DNA of 64,000 bases from Paenibacillus ihuae (GTDB lineage Bacteria > Bacillota > Bacilli > Paenibacillales > Paenibacillaceae), in contig NZ_LN831204.1 in the NCBI RefSeq assembly GCF_001368795.1, forward strand, positions 14,142 through 78,141, in the 5' to 3' direction. The translations under genes and the position numbers were made by a program. Positions 7,823 to 15,792 of this stretch are shown here, piece after piece. The notes beneath the pieces were generated by a model, which was given only the letters and a program-made list of their open reading frames with translations, did no database searches and was not told the DNA's origin. Numbering within the stretch: position 1 is the stretch's first letter; each line of letters begins with the position of its first letter.

Positions 7823-7977
7823 TGTCAACTTATTTAAACCGACTTGAGGCCATTATGGAAGCGTATGACTGCAATGAGAGTGAGGCCGTCGGCATTATGA
7901 AAATCGAGTTTGCTCATGATGAGTTGCCTGAAGAGGATGAAATAGACAGGCTCATGCGTCTCGATGAAGATGATTAA
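7822..7977 (+). CDS. Small acidic protein, 51 aa
   Basis: Starts MSTYLNRLEAIMEAYDCNES and ends LMRLDEDD. The ATG overlaps the upstream stop (TAATG), with GAGGAGG about 9 nt upstream. The overlap, strong ribosome site and biased composition support a real gene. Very acidic; no family is recognised. Confidence 0.65.
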   Translation: MSTYLNRLEAIMEAYDCNESEAVGIMKIEFAHDELPEEDEIDRLMRLDEDD

Positions 7978-8080
7978 GTGATCATCCAGAGGAATAACGT
8001 AGCAATGGAAAGGCCCGCGGACATTTACCATATTATCTGATTGTGGTAATTCATCCGTTTGGAAACATGTCCTCACCCGC

Positions 8081-8114
8081 TGCACCGGGAAGATCAGTGA
8101 TCCTTCCCGGTGCA
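8081..8114 (+). other. Strong intercistronic hairpin without T-tract
   Basis: TGCACCGGGAAG (8081-8092) and CTTCCCGGTGCA (8103-8114) form a perfect 12-bp stem. No T run follows; the ribosome site and ATG at 8145 come 30 nt later. It may protect or process the mRNA, or regulate translation. Confidence 0.6.
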
Positions 8115-8144
8115 GGCGGGGGGGTATTTGAGGGGGGAATTCGT

Positions 8145-8573
8145 ATGATTCAACAACCATTTGCTAATGATTTCAGTGATATTCAAGTTGTACGGGAGTA
8201 TGAAGAATTGTGCAATTATGCAGCAAGGTTGATGAGCGAGGAGAATATAACCTTTACCTGGGCGCTCCTACAGTTTGAACAGACCGCTAGACCTCACCGT
8301 GTTCTGGAAGTGCTAACCGGTGCTGTGAAAACTACCGAGCAGTTGGAGCGGGATGTTCGTCGGCTCATTTGGGCAGATAAGCCTTGCAAACTAGGTTCCG
8401 AGTTTCGGGAAATAGATCTTGTAGAGGCAATGAAATTATTTATGGAGGACATACCTGTCTATGTGGAATGGGAGAAGCTGCAGCTGGTGAAAAAAAGTAC
8501 CTGGTGCGAGATGAATGTCAATCACCTTCAGGCTGGAAAATGGTATGTCAAAGTAAATCAGGATGGAATGTAG
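8145..8573 (+). CDS. Hypothetical protein
   Basis: 142 residues from the ATG at 8145 (GGGGGGAA upstream); an upstream in-frame ATG at 8043 would put the strong 8081-8114 hairpin inside the gene. Starts MIQQPFANDFSDIQVVREYE; acidic and helical, with several Trp residues near the C-terminus. No family is recognised. It lies between the small acidic gene and the divergent methyltransferase in one transcription unit. Confidence 0.6.
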   Translation: MIQQPFANDFSDIQVVREYEELCNYAARLMSEENITFTWALLQFEQTARPHRVLEVLTGAVKTTEQLERDVRRLIWADKPCKLGSEFREIDLVEAMKLFMEDIPVYVEWEKLQLVKKSTWCEMNVNHLQAGKWYVKVNQDGM

Positions 8574-8656
8574 AACTGAGACTGATCGAATCGGTCAAAA
8601 GTAAAAAGGCGGTAATAGGTACCTATAACACGGAAGGAGGAAAGTCCCTCGGCAAC

Positions 8657-8675
8657 ATCGGGGGCTTTCCCCGAT
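8657..8675 (+). other. Intercistronic hairpin before the divergent methyltransferase
   Basis: ATCGGGG (8657-8663) pairs with CCCCGAT (8669-8675) around a GCTTT loop, 22 nt before the start at 8698. A similar GGGGGCTTTCCCCC hairpin lies near 5088. The 8574-8697 gap holds no gene. Confidence 0.45.
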
Positions 8676-8697
8676 CCTTGCTGGGGGATACCCATTT

Positions 8698-10134
8698 ATG
8701 AACAATTCGAAATTACTTCTTAAGAAGGTATATACGGTCAGTAGTAAGCATGAAAAACCTCGACTCTGGCTTCAGAGTCTCGTGTGTGAAGCTGCTGGCT
8801 TTACGCCAGGAGATGATTTATATGTTCAAGTCAATGAGGCTGATAAGCTGATTAGCATTCAGAACAGACCGTATGAAGAAGGTGCAGGCGTACATGAGGT
8901 TAGCGTGTCGTCTCGAAAGAACCGTATTAGTGGGCAACAGCGGCCACTGGTGGATACATGCGGAGATCGCTACTCAACCATCCTCTGCATTCAGGAGAAA
9001 ATTGAAATTTCAGTATATCGTAACGGTGAGGAGGGGCATGTAATTGTGCGCCCGCTCCGGTTCAAATTGTTTGAATCGGAAACTTTTAATTCCCCATCAG
9101 ACGAACGTATTCGCCTTCTGTCGATCTGTGCAGGAGCTGGTATTGGTACGGCCTGCTTTGTAGATAGTGCCTACTACACAGCAACCATGGAGGTTGAGGT
9201 CGAGGATGATAGTGCTTCTGTTCTGAAGCATAATTTTCCAAACAGCTATTTATTCAACGGCGATCTACGAGACTGCCATACCGTTGCAAAGGCAGACGTG
9301 GCGTTTGTGTCACTGGATTGCTGCGAGTATAGCAGCCTAGGGAATTTAGATCAAGGATACTTCCGCAATTTGGTGCTTGGAACTTATAAGATTTTGAATA
9401 GTGCCAACGCTAGAGTTTTATTTTTTGAAAATGTCCCTCAGTTTTACAACTCTACGTCCTACAATGAGTTGCGCGAATTACTGAGTAATGACTATCCGTA
9501 TATTGTGGGTCCTATTCAATTAGAAAGTTATGACTTTGGCAGCATTGCCTTGCGGAATCGGTCATATGCGGTGTACTTCCAGGAGAAGGATGATTTTGAT
9601 CTTTTTCAGGTTCCGAAGCCGCCGGCAGTTCGTCATAAACTGCTTAAGGAGTTTTTGGATCCGGCTTCAACTGAACATGAATGGAAGAGCCTGGACAAGT
9701 GGATGGAAAGCTTTAATAAGAAGGCAGAGAAGAACAATGCATGGGCCAACCGAGGCTTGGAGAAGACCTTTGTTGACGAGAATGCCTCAGTTATTCAATG
9801 TGTAGCGAGACGGTATAGAAGTCATTCAGCAAGTAACAGTTATGTTTTAAATAAGGATAAGACCCAATGGCGGTTTTTAACTGTCAGTGAACTGCGACGA
9901 ATTTTTTCTATTCCTGACTGGTTCTCTTGGCCAGCGCATATTTCACTCTCAAGAATCTATGAGCAAATTGGTCAATCAGTTTGCGGAAGGGCGATTCGTA
10001 GTTTCTCCAACGCAATCGCCTCTGTTTTCTTTCGCCGGTTCGCTAAGGATCAAGGAAGCAAGAAAAAGAAGAACGACGAATCTTTTGCCTTATCGCTGGA
10101 TCAGTCCGGCCAGATTGGATTCATGTTCTCATAA
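8698..10134 (+). CDS. Divergent C5-methyltransferase fused to an AbrB/SymE-like domain
   Basis: 478 residues. Residues ~20-60 (LWLQSLVCEAAGFTPGDDLY then VQVNEADKLISIQ) look like a SpoVT/AbrB-SymE swapped-hairpin domain. From ~140 all C5-methyltransferase motifs appear in order but altered: motif I CAGAGIGT; motif IV LDCCEYSSLG near 206 in place of GGPPCxxFS; motif VI FFENVPQF; motif VIII DFGSIALRNRSY without the usual Gln; motif IX LTVSELRRIFSIPDWF; motif X YEQIGQSVCGRAI. The Cys position is kept, so activity is possible, perhaps with changed chemistry or target. Last gene of the leader-copy-2 operon. Confidence 0.75.
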   Translation: MNNSKLLLKKVYTVSSKHEKPRLWLQSLVCEAAGFTPGDDLYVQVNEADKLISIQNRPYEEGAGVHEVSVSSRKNRISGQQRPLVDTCGDRYSTILCIQEKIEISVYRNGEEGHVIVRPLRFKLFESETFNSPSDERIRLLSICAGAGIGTACFVDSAYYTATMEVEVEDDSASVLKHNFPNSYLFNGDLRDCHTVAKADVAFVSLDCCEYSSLGNLDQGYFRNLVLGTYKILNSANARVLFFENVPQFYNSTSYNELRELLSNDYPYIVGPIQLESYDFGSIALRNRSYAVYFQEKDDFDLFQVPKPPAVRHKLLKEFLDPASTEHEWKSLDKWMESFNKKAEKNNAWANRGLEKTFVDENASVIQCVARRYRSHSASNSYVLNKDKTQWRFLTVSELRRIFSIPDWFSWPAHISLSRIYEQIGQSVCGRAIRSFSNAIASVFFRRFAKDQGSKKKKNDESFALSLDQSGQIGFMFS

Positions 10135-10456
10135 GATGATCAAAAGGTTCCGCTTCAGAAGCAATAAGGACATCGTCCTGATTTATTTGGAGCGGGATTC
10201 AGCAGATGCTATGGTGGAAATATATTATTGTTGTAGATTGTGTAGCGTATTGAAAAGGAAGTGTAATTATCAAAGAAGCGGCTTTAGGGGACTAATCTCT
10301 GAGGCTGCTTCTTTACTTTATCCACAAATCTATTAAAAAACGGAATCTATCTTCTCTATGTTTATCTTTTTAATACTACTTATAATATTGTTTATTAATT
10401 GTTTACTTGTTTAACTATGCTGAAACCCTTACTGCGTAAGGATTTAGAGTCCTATA

Positions 10457-11042
10457 TGTCCGTATGTACGGAACGAAAAGTACGTGTTTACGGGGTCATT
10501 TGTCCTTAAAAAGGGAATGAAATGTCCTGTGAATAGGGACGAAATGTCCTTACTTACGGGGTCTATTGTCCGTACAAACGGGGTTGTGTCCGTATAAACG
10601 GGGCATTATGTCCGTATAAACGGGACGTGATCACCTTGATGTTGAGATTATTAGCTGAGGAAGGGTTTAAATATTTGATATGTCCGTAAAAAAGGGGTGT
10701 TCAATATTGTTTTCGAATTCAAAGGCTCTAAAATACCCCTATTCTTACCATATTCCTCCGATTCATACGTAGAACCTCCCCGTTTATGCGGACATTTCGC
10801 CTTCTAGCTTCCTAATGGTTGTGAAAATCCTTTAACAAATAAGGCAATTTAGATGTACGTTCCTTTTATAAGGACATATTGTTTAGTGATGATGATCATT
10901 TCATGAAGAAATTCATAAAATATTTTTACCCCGTTTGTACGGACATATAAAATAGGTTTGGTGAAGGGATGTTTTTCCAATCCCTTAATATCAGGCTTCT
11001 TTATGCATTGAAGTCTATATTGTGGTTCCGTTTTTACGGACA
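10457..11042 (+). repeat. Iteron array, likely replication origin
   Basis: Eight direct 17-nt repeats close to TGTCCGTATAAACGGGG start at 10457, 10501, 10523, 10545, 10567, 10587, 10609 and 10681, mostly 22 nt apart (two helical turns). Four inverted copies lie at 10778-10794, 10859-10875, 10929-10945 and 11026-11042. Two of them match the consensus exactly or nearly so (10587, 10609). The array sits directly upstream of the Rep_3 initiator gene, the standard arrangement for an iteron-controlled origin. It fills most of the 1-kb gap between 10134 and 11131, which holds no gene. Confidence 0.88.
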
Positions 11043-11130
11043 TATCAATAACAGTAATTTTTTATCCGAATTATTCCATTTTCCCCTCTCGAAAAATCGG
11101 ATATAGTAGTTTTGTAGGGAGGGATCGGAT

Positions 11131-12450
11131 ATGAGCTCGAAAACAAATGACCTAGATGTTCTGGATATTGAAGAAAACGGTCAACTGACATTAAATATGC
11201 CTGAAGTAGTAGAGGCTAACATAAAAGATTATTACTGGGTTAACCAGTCGCGGGAGATTATTAATGCGCAGCAGGATCTTGATCTCACGGAACGTCGTTT
11301 GATCTTCTCGCTAGTCTCTCTCGTACAGCCAGATGATGAAGAATTTAAAAGTTATACGGTTTCTATTAAGGACTTGGCAAACCTGATCGGGGTAGAAGGA
11401 AAATCCTTTTACGAACGTGTTGAAAAGGCAATTGATCAACTGCAGTCCAAACAAATTGTATTTTCCAATGATCAAACACGTCAGAAGATTACCTGGGTAC
11501 AGAGTGCGACGTATATGGATGGAGAAGGACGGGTAACGATCAAGCTTTCAGAGGATTTAGCACCGTTTTTCCGGAACCTTAAGCGTGCCTATACCAAGTT
11601 CCGACTGAAAAACGTCATTAAGTTGAAGTCTGAATATAGCTGGCGGTTGTATGAGCTACTGAAGGAGAGGGAGTTCCGTAAAGAGAGGGTTCTTAAGATC
11701 AGTGAGTTAAGGCATCTCTTAAATATACCAAGTGAGAAATACAAGATGCTGAAGCATTTAAGGGAATTGATCGATAGAGCACAACAAGAACTTGAGGAAA
11801 AGACAGATATCACCTTCACCTATGATATACATAAGCGGGTAGGACGCTCAGTGGAATCATTTATTTTTCGTATAAGCAAGAATAACAAGAACGTGAATAA
11901 TGAACAGGAAAGCGCCAATTATGATGCAGAAACGCTTCTGCAGCTGCTTGCGGAGAATGGGATCCACCGAAAAAAGGCCGTTCAACTCGCCAAGACCTAC
12001 CATCCATTCTATATCGAAGAAAACGTTCTTCATGCCCAGGGGATGAATGCGGGACAAACGGTACGAAACATGGCCGGTTATATAGTCAAAGCGATTGAGG
12101 AGAACTATGCCAATTCGCTACATGATACTCCGCTGGATGATCCACTGTTTGGAATGGAGCTAAGAAATGTCGAACAAGGTATCGAGGAAATGACCGCGGT
12201 TGACATTGAAGTACTTAAAAATATCGTGATCAATTTCAAGGCATTGCTTACTCGCCTAACAGAACCATCGGCCGAACGCCTGCAGCAAATCGCGATTGAA
12301 CGGGACGAAATGTTAATGCAAGGATTGTCTACGATTCAGAAGAAGCGTAAAACTCTTAATAGGCCGCCTCTATTGTATGATGACGTTATAGGTGACCCAT
12401 ACTTAAGACAGGCATACGAGAAATGGGAGTCGTCTGAGTATACGTATTAA
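11131..12450 (+). CDS. Rep_3-family replication initiator
   Basis: 439 residues. The N-terminal ~240 residues match the Rep_3 (RepE/pi/RepA) initiator pattern: VNQSREIINAQQDLDLTERR at the start of winged helix 1, then SYTVSIKDLANLIG, and a second winged-helix segment with KSEYSWRLYELLKE and LKISELRHLLNIP. It should bind the upstream iterons as monomer and as dimer repressor autoregulate. A ~190-residue C-terminal extension (from about residue 255) is not typical of short Rep_3 proteins. GGGAGGGATC lies just upstream of the ATG, and one inverted iteron lies within 90 nt of the start, consistent with autoregulation. Confidence 0.88.
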   Translation: MSSKTNDLDVLDIEENGQLTLNMPEVVEANIKDYYWVNQSREIINAQQDLDLTERRLIFSLVSLVQPDDEEFKSYTVSIKDLANLIGVEGKSFYERVEKAIDQLQSKQIVFSNDQTRQKITWVQSATYMDGEGRVTIKLSEDLAPFFRNLKRAYTKFRLKNVIKLKSEYSWRLYELLKEREFRKERVLKISELRHLLNIPSEKYKMLKHLRELIDRAQQELEEKTDITFTYDIHKRVGRSVESFIFRISKNNKNVNNEQESANYDAETLLQLLAENGIHRKKAVQLAKTYHPFYIEENVLHAQGMNAGQTVRNMAGYIVKAIEENYANSLHDTPLDDPLFGMELRNVEQGIEEMTAVDIEVLKNIVINFKALLTRLTEPSAERLQQIAIERDEMLMQGLSTIQKKRKTLNRPPLLYDDVIGDPYLRQAYEKWESSEYTY

Positions 12451-12455
12451 GCAGT

Positions 12456-12500
12456 TTAACGGGGGGGGGGGGTCTTCCAGGGTTGTCACCGCCCCGTTAA
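12456..12500 (+). terminator. Rep terminator with 12-G tract, overlapping the next promoter
   Basis: TTAACGGGG (from 12456) pairs with CCCCGTTAA (12492-12500). The 5' arm runs into a run of 12 G (12461-12472). The 3' arm overlaps the -35/-10 spacer of leader copy 3, so end of rep transcription and start of the next operon are interleaved. No T-tract follows. Confidence 0.55.
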
Positions 12501-12680
12501 GCATTGTATAATTTTGTTATTACGAACCACAATTTCTTTTCTTCGCAGCTACATTTTCTGCGAAGATGGAGTCCGCTATTTTTAGCGTATACGAATAGGG
12601 TTTAATTTAGGAGACCATTTGAACATACGGGAAACGTATGTTTTTTTGCGTCTCTTTTTTTGTGCCCAAAAACAAGGAGG
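12483..12680 (+). promoter_or_regulatory. Shared leader, copy 3
   Basis: TTGTCA (12483-12488), 18 nt, TATAAT (12507-12512). Box ATTACGAACCA (12519-12529) starts 7 nt after the -10. P1 pairs CTTCGCAG (12541-12548) with CTGCGAAG (12558-12565), loop containing ACATTTT; linker TGGAG; P2 pairs CGCTA (12574-12578) with TAGCG (12583-12587). Terminator-like hairpin: outer GAGAC/GTCTC (12611-12615/12650-12654) then T7; inner ACATACG/CGTATGT (12623-12629/12635-12641). The ribosome site AAGGAGG ends at 12680. Confidence 0.82.
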
Positions 12681-12688
12681 AAATTCAT

Positions 12689-12979
12689 ATGGAACACGAA
12701 GGACGAATGATGGTATGTGGTGGGACACTGGAAAATGATGATTTTTTGTTTTCTTCATCCGGTGGCCTTTTTATTCGGTGTTTCACCGATCCGAACGGTC
12801 AATATGCCGAATATCTCCTACATACGCCAGATGAGCTTCACAAGATTTCTTCGGGTGAGATGATCATCCTGGAGAAGCAGGAGGAAATGTTTTTCGGAAG
12901 GTATCTCGGGAAACTTTATGCAAATGACACATTCATTATTGGGAGGAACATTATTATATGGACAGATATGAGTTTGTAG
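12689..12979 (+). CDS. Small hypothetical protein ahead of the DndC-like gene
   Basis: 96 residues from the ATG at 12689, 8 nt after AAGGAGG. Starts MEHEGRMMVCGGTLENDDFL and contains a GEMIILEKQEEMFFGRYLGK stretch, suggesting a small beta-rich fold. No family is recognised. It overlaps the DndC-like gene by 22 nt, so the two are coupled. First gene behind leader copy 3. Confidence 0.65.
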   Translation: MEHEGRMMVCGGTLENDDFLFSSSGGLFIRCFTDPNGQYAEYLLHTPDELHKISSGEMIILEKQEEMFFGRYLGKLYANDTFIIGRNIIIWTDMSL

Positions 12980-14805
12980 ATAGCAAGAACAAGGTTGCTG
13001 TCAGCGATCGGCTCCGGGATTACAACCTCATCCTGACCGATGTATGGGACTTTCTAGAACGTGCTGGATTTTTGTTCCATGGAGTCATCCGAGATTGGTC
13101 TGCAGTATTTTTCCAGCAGTCCTTTTTCGTGTTGCATACTTTCCTGAAGGATAAACCGCTGGAAGGATGTATTCCAGAGGACAGCAACTTGCACTGGGAT
13201 ATGATATTTGAGTGCGAATCCCCTGCGGCCGTACTCTTTTCATTCCTGGAGCAGACTGGATTCCGGCTGATGATTCCTGTTCAAGCGATGATCGATGCGA
13301 TGATCGATGATGGAGGGAATTGGCATTACCAAAGCCCGAAACATAAATTTCAAATGTACTGCTTCCATTCATCTTGTGTTCTGCTTTTGGAAGTCTACCT
13401 GCAGAATCAAATTCCACCGTATGGGGCCCAAGAGGAGCCAATGCCGTACCCGGTTGATCGTTGCCAACCCTTTCTCGATTTTGAAGTCGAAATGAACGAT
13501 ACGGGTAAGAGTACCCGCGTTCGGGTCATTGAAGGGGAGACGCTGGATATTTTAGAGAAGGTCGATGATGACCTGATGGAAGTCACTCGGGGACGAATTA
13601 AAAAGATCTATGATGATCACTCTCGGATTGGGTTGTTAATGAGTGGCGGCAAAGACAGCCGATGTGTAGCGCAGTTGATGATTGAGCATGCCATTGCCAA
13701 TCCGGATCCGACAAAGAAAATAATGATTATAACCTCGGACACGCTCGTTGAAAATCCGGGAGTGAAGTCCGGAATTCTCGCACTTCGAGATGCACTGGCT
13801 AAGGCCCTTCCTTGGGTGGAATATCATATTGTTGAGCCCAAGGAAGATGAAACCCTCATGGTTTGCATCATTGGGAAGGGTTATCAAGCTGCAAGTGTTA
13901 CTTTCAAGTACTGCGTCCGCCGTTTAAAGATTGAACCGGCACGCGATTTTCTTGAAGCTGTGTTCCTAGCAGAAGGTGCTGATGATACCTGTCTTGTCAT
14001 GGGCAGCCGTGATAACGAGAGTGGTAATCGGAAAAGAAGTTTGGAGAAATATTTCGGAGATGATTTCTATGGCCATCACCCAGTTGGCAACATTCGCACA
14101 GCCAGTCCTATTCGGGATTGGACGAGCCAGGAGGTTGTTACCTACCTTGCCTTTAATCGAGCGCCATGGAGTAAGTATGGTGCCCGTAATACCGAGCTCC
14201 TGCTATTCTACGGTAGTGCGGCGGGTAGCGAGTGTCCTCTTGGCGCTGCAGTCGTCAATGATAACGAAGCAATGATGCAATGCGGGAAATCCGCTCGCAC
14301 TGGCTGTTATGCCTGCACGATCTCAAATGACCGAAGCATGGGAAATCTGATCAGCACATATCCGGAATATGAAAAGTATTACCAGTTCCGCGGAATTCTA
14401 AAAGCTATCGCCCAGGATATCCGCTATGGAGGTATGGTCGGACTACAACGCATCGGTAAGTCAAAGATCGGGCGTGGCATCGGAGACTTAACCATTGACT
14501 GCAGAACTCATATTTTGAAGGCTATGCATCAGTTGGATATCGAATGGCGGGAAAGCGAAATTATGACCGCTTATCAAATGGTTCTCCACCGGGAAGAGAT
14601 AGAGGGTTTCCCTGTCACTGAACGTTTCCGCGAAGCTATTTATGCACTTGTCGGCGTATCCGGCGGTTTTCGTGGGATGCTGTGCCATCCAGTTTTTGAC
14701 CCATATGGATCTGGGGTGGACCAGTTTACTGCAGAGGACGTTGCAGCCATTGAACGAGTTAAGGCCAGGCAAAAAGAACGTGAGCTAATCGCGACGGTAT
14801 TATAG
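12958..14805 (+). CDS. DndC-like sulfurtransferase (PAPS-reductase family)
   Basis: 615 residues. The PP-loop SGGKDSR lies near 229-235, followed by MIITSDTLVENPGV, KYCVRRLKIEPARDF (near 318-332), GSRDNESGNR (near 349) and SPIRDWTSQEVVTYL, all DndC hallmarks. A cysteine cluster (CPLGAA, CGKSARTGCYACT, 425-455) would fit the Fe-S site of DndC. DndC activates sulfur transfer in DNA phosphorothioation, normally with DndA/IscS, DndB, DndD and DndE. None of those is in this window. The N-terminal ~200 residues are extra relative to the core family. It may make a phosphorothioate or other sulfur/adenylation modification on the element DNA. Confidence 0.8.
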   Translation: MDRYEFVDSKNKVAVSDRLRDYNLILTDVWDFLERAGFLFHGVIRDWSAVFFQQSFFVLHTFLKDKPLEGCIPEDSNLHWDMIFECESPAAVLFSFLEQTGFRLMIPVQAMIDAMIDDGGNWHYQSPKHKFQMYCFHSSCVLLLEVYLQNQIPPYGAQEEPMPYPVDRCQPFLDFEVEMNDTGKSTRVRVIEGETLDILEKVDDDLMEVTRGRIKKIYDDHSRIGLLMSGGKDSRCVAQLMIEHAIANPDPTKKIMIITSDTLVENPGVKSGILALRDALAKALPWVEYHIVEPKEDETLMVCIIGKGYQAASVTFKYCVRRLKIEPARDFLEAVFLAEGADDTCLVMGSRDNESGNRKRSLEKYFGDDFYGHHPVGNIRTASPIRDWTSQEVVTYLAFNRAPWSKYGARNTELLLFYGSAAGSECPLGAAVVNDNEAMMQCGKSARTGCYACTISNDRSMGNLISTYPEYEKYYQFRGILKAIAQDIRYGGMVGLQRIGKSKIGRGIGDLTIDCRTHILKAMHQLDIEWRESEIMTAYQMVLHREEIEGFPVTERFREAIYALVGVSGGFRGMLCHPVFDPYGSGVDQFTAEDVAAIERVKARQKERELIATVL

Positions 14806-14835
14806 AGTTTTAGTGTCAGGCCATGTTATTCCCGG

Positions 14836-14869
14836 CCAGGCGGGATGGATCGAAAATCCTCCCGCCTGG
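14836..14869 (+). other. Intercistronic hairpin without T-tract
   Basis: CCAGGCGGG (14836-14844) pairs with CCCGCCTGG (14861-14869), between the DndC-like and LPD1-like genes and 31 nt before the next ATG. It belongs to the group of stable hairpins in front of genes on this element. Confidence 0.55.
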
Positions 14870-14899
14870 AAGCGGGAGTACATGTGGAGGTATTACCTA

Positions 14900-15301
14900 A
14901 TGTCTACTGAACAAATCAAATTTTCTCTCTTTGATTACTTTTCCGGTTCCTCTGTAGGTATTGCTGAAGTGGTTTCGACTCAACTTGAGAAGAATAGAGA
15001 AGTGCCTAAGGGATTTTTCATACCGACAGATTTCAGTTCGTTCTTCCTCGATGCAAAGGGACGTGAACCTTACTGGAGTAGGGATCATGATCTTTTTGCT
15101 CGGGCGTTTGAAGACTGGATCGAAGACGAGCTCGTCGAACGCGGGATGACCAACTCCTATCTTGTAAGTGGTACCCGCTACGGCGGCCCTTATCCGCAAA
15201 GTAAAGAGAGGGAAACCATTAATGAAGTATTTCGGGCATGGTGGCATATCCTTCTCGACTCCGGCATTCTCCAAAACGAGGGAACATGGAAAAGAGGTTA
15301 G
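14900..15301 (+). CDS. LPD1-domain-like protein
   Basis: 133 residues from the ATG at 14900 (TGGAGG upstream); an earlier in-frame start at 14813 would run through the 14836-14869 hairpin. The core PYWSRDHDLFARAFEDWIED, then YLVSGTRY and PYPQSKERETINEVF, resembles the LPD1 domain found in large polyvalent proteins of phages and conjugative elements. Those domains are usually part of giant fusions; here it is free-standing. The function of LPD1 is unknown; it is typical of mobile-element proteins acting early in a new host. Confidence 0.65.
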   Translation: MSTEQIKFSLFDYFSGSSVGIAEVVSTQLEKNREVPKGFFIPTDFSSFFLDAKGREPYWSRDHDLFARAFEDWIEDELVERGMTNSYLVSGTRYGGPYPQSKERETINEVFRAWWHILLDSGILQNEGTWKRG

Positions 15302-15477
15302 TATCTGCAGATATGGCTCAAATTGAACAGCTGATCGAACATAAACGGGAGGAAATGCACGAAGCAAGCGATCGGTATGGAATGTTATCGGGTAGAGTAT
15401 TAAAAATATCGCAAGAGCTTGATGTGCTGCTAAACAAATATCAGCAGATTTCGGCTTTGTTATGTAAAAGACAATAG
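15286..15477 (+). CDS. Spo0E-like aspartyl-phosphate phosphatase
   Basis: 63 residues from the ATG at 15286, overlapping the LPD1-like gene by 16 nt. It matches the Spo0E family: IEQLIEHKREEM, then LKISQELDVLLNKYQQ, the signature Ser-Gln-x-Leu-Asp loop followed by Leu-Asn-x-Tyr. Family members dephosphorylate Spo0A-P and delay sporulation. It is encoded at the end of the DndC-like operon, behind leader copy 3, so it would be expressed with element functions rather than host sporulation control. The ribosome site is weak, suggesting translational coupling. Confidence 0.82.
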   Translation: MEKRLVSADMAQIEQLIEHKREEMHEASDRYGMLSGRVLKISQELDVLLNKYQQISALLCKRQ

Positions 15478-15482
15478 TTTTG

Positions 15483-15520
15483 AAGCAGGTTGCTCCGGCA
15501 GCCTGCTTTATTTATTTTTT
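15483..15520 (+). terminator. Terminator of the DndC-Spo0E operon
   Basis: AAGCAGG (15483-15489) pairs with CCTGCTT (15502-15508), extended inside by TTGC/GGCA, then a T-rich tract to 15520. Confidence 0.8.
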
Positions 15521-15619
15521 TACAAGCTTCGGGCCACTCACTCTTGCTGTACTCTTTAGCATGATAGACGCTAGTTTCATTGCTTCTTCTTTCGTTATGC
15601 CTTTTTGCTTTTTTGCCAT
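15512..15619 (-). CDS. Small basic protein, 35 aa
   Basis: On the minus strand an ATG at 15619 follows AGGAG by about 10 nt and opens a 35-codon frame, MAKKQKGITKEEAMKLASIM to KLVKK. It is highly basic with one amphipathic helix. The frame ends inside the T-tract of the opposing terminator. No homologue is recognised; a small DNA- or RNA-binding protein is possible. The 15620-15792 gap has a TATAAT (minus strand, near 15676) and nothing else clear. Confidence 0.5.
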   Translation of the reverse strand: MAKKQKGITKEEAMKLASIMLKSTARVSGPKLVKK

Positions 15620-15792
15620 AATAGATCATCTCCTGATTTCATAGATTAATAACATCATCGGCCGTTTTGGGGGCTATTATACATAGTTGGCTTGTTCTAA
15701 CACCATTATGGAGAGTCATATACTTGTCCTAAATGGAATTGTGGAATTATGTCCATGGACTAAATGATTAAATGCAGAAAGGGGAGACGGTA

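Noticed and set aside
10457-11042. Repeat array considered as a CRISPR
   Set aside because: Repeats are 17 nt, occur in both orientations, are spaced by only a few nt, and lie next to a Rep_3 initiator.
10849-11043. 64-codon minus-strand frame in the origin
   Set aside because: It is made largely of inverted iterons and has no ribosome site.
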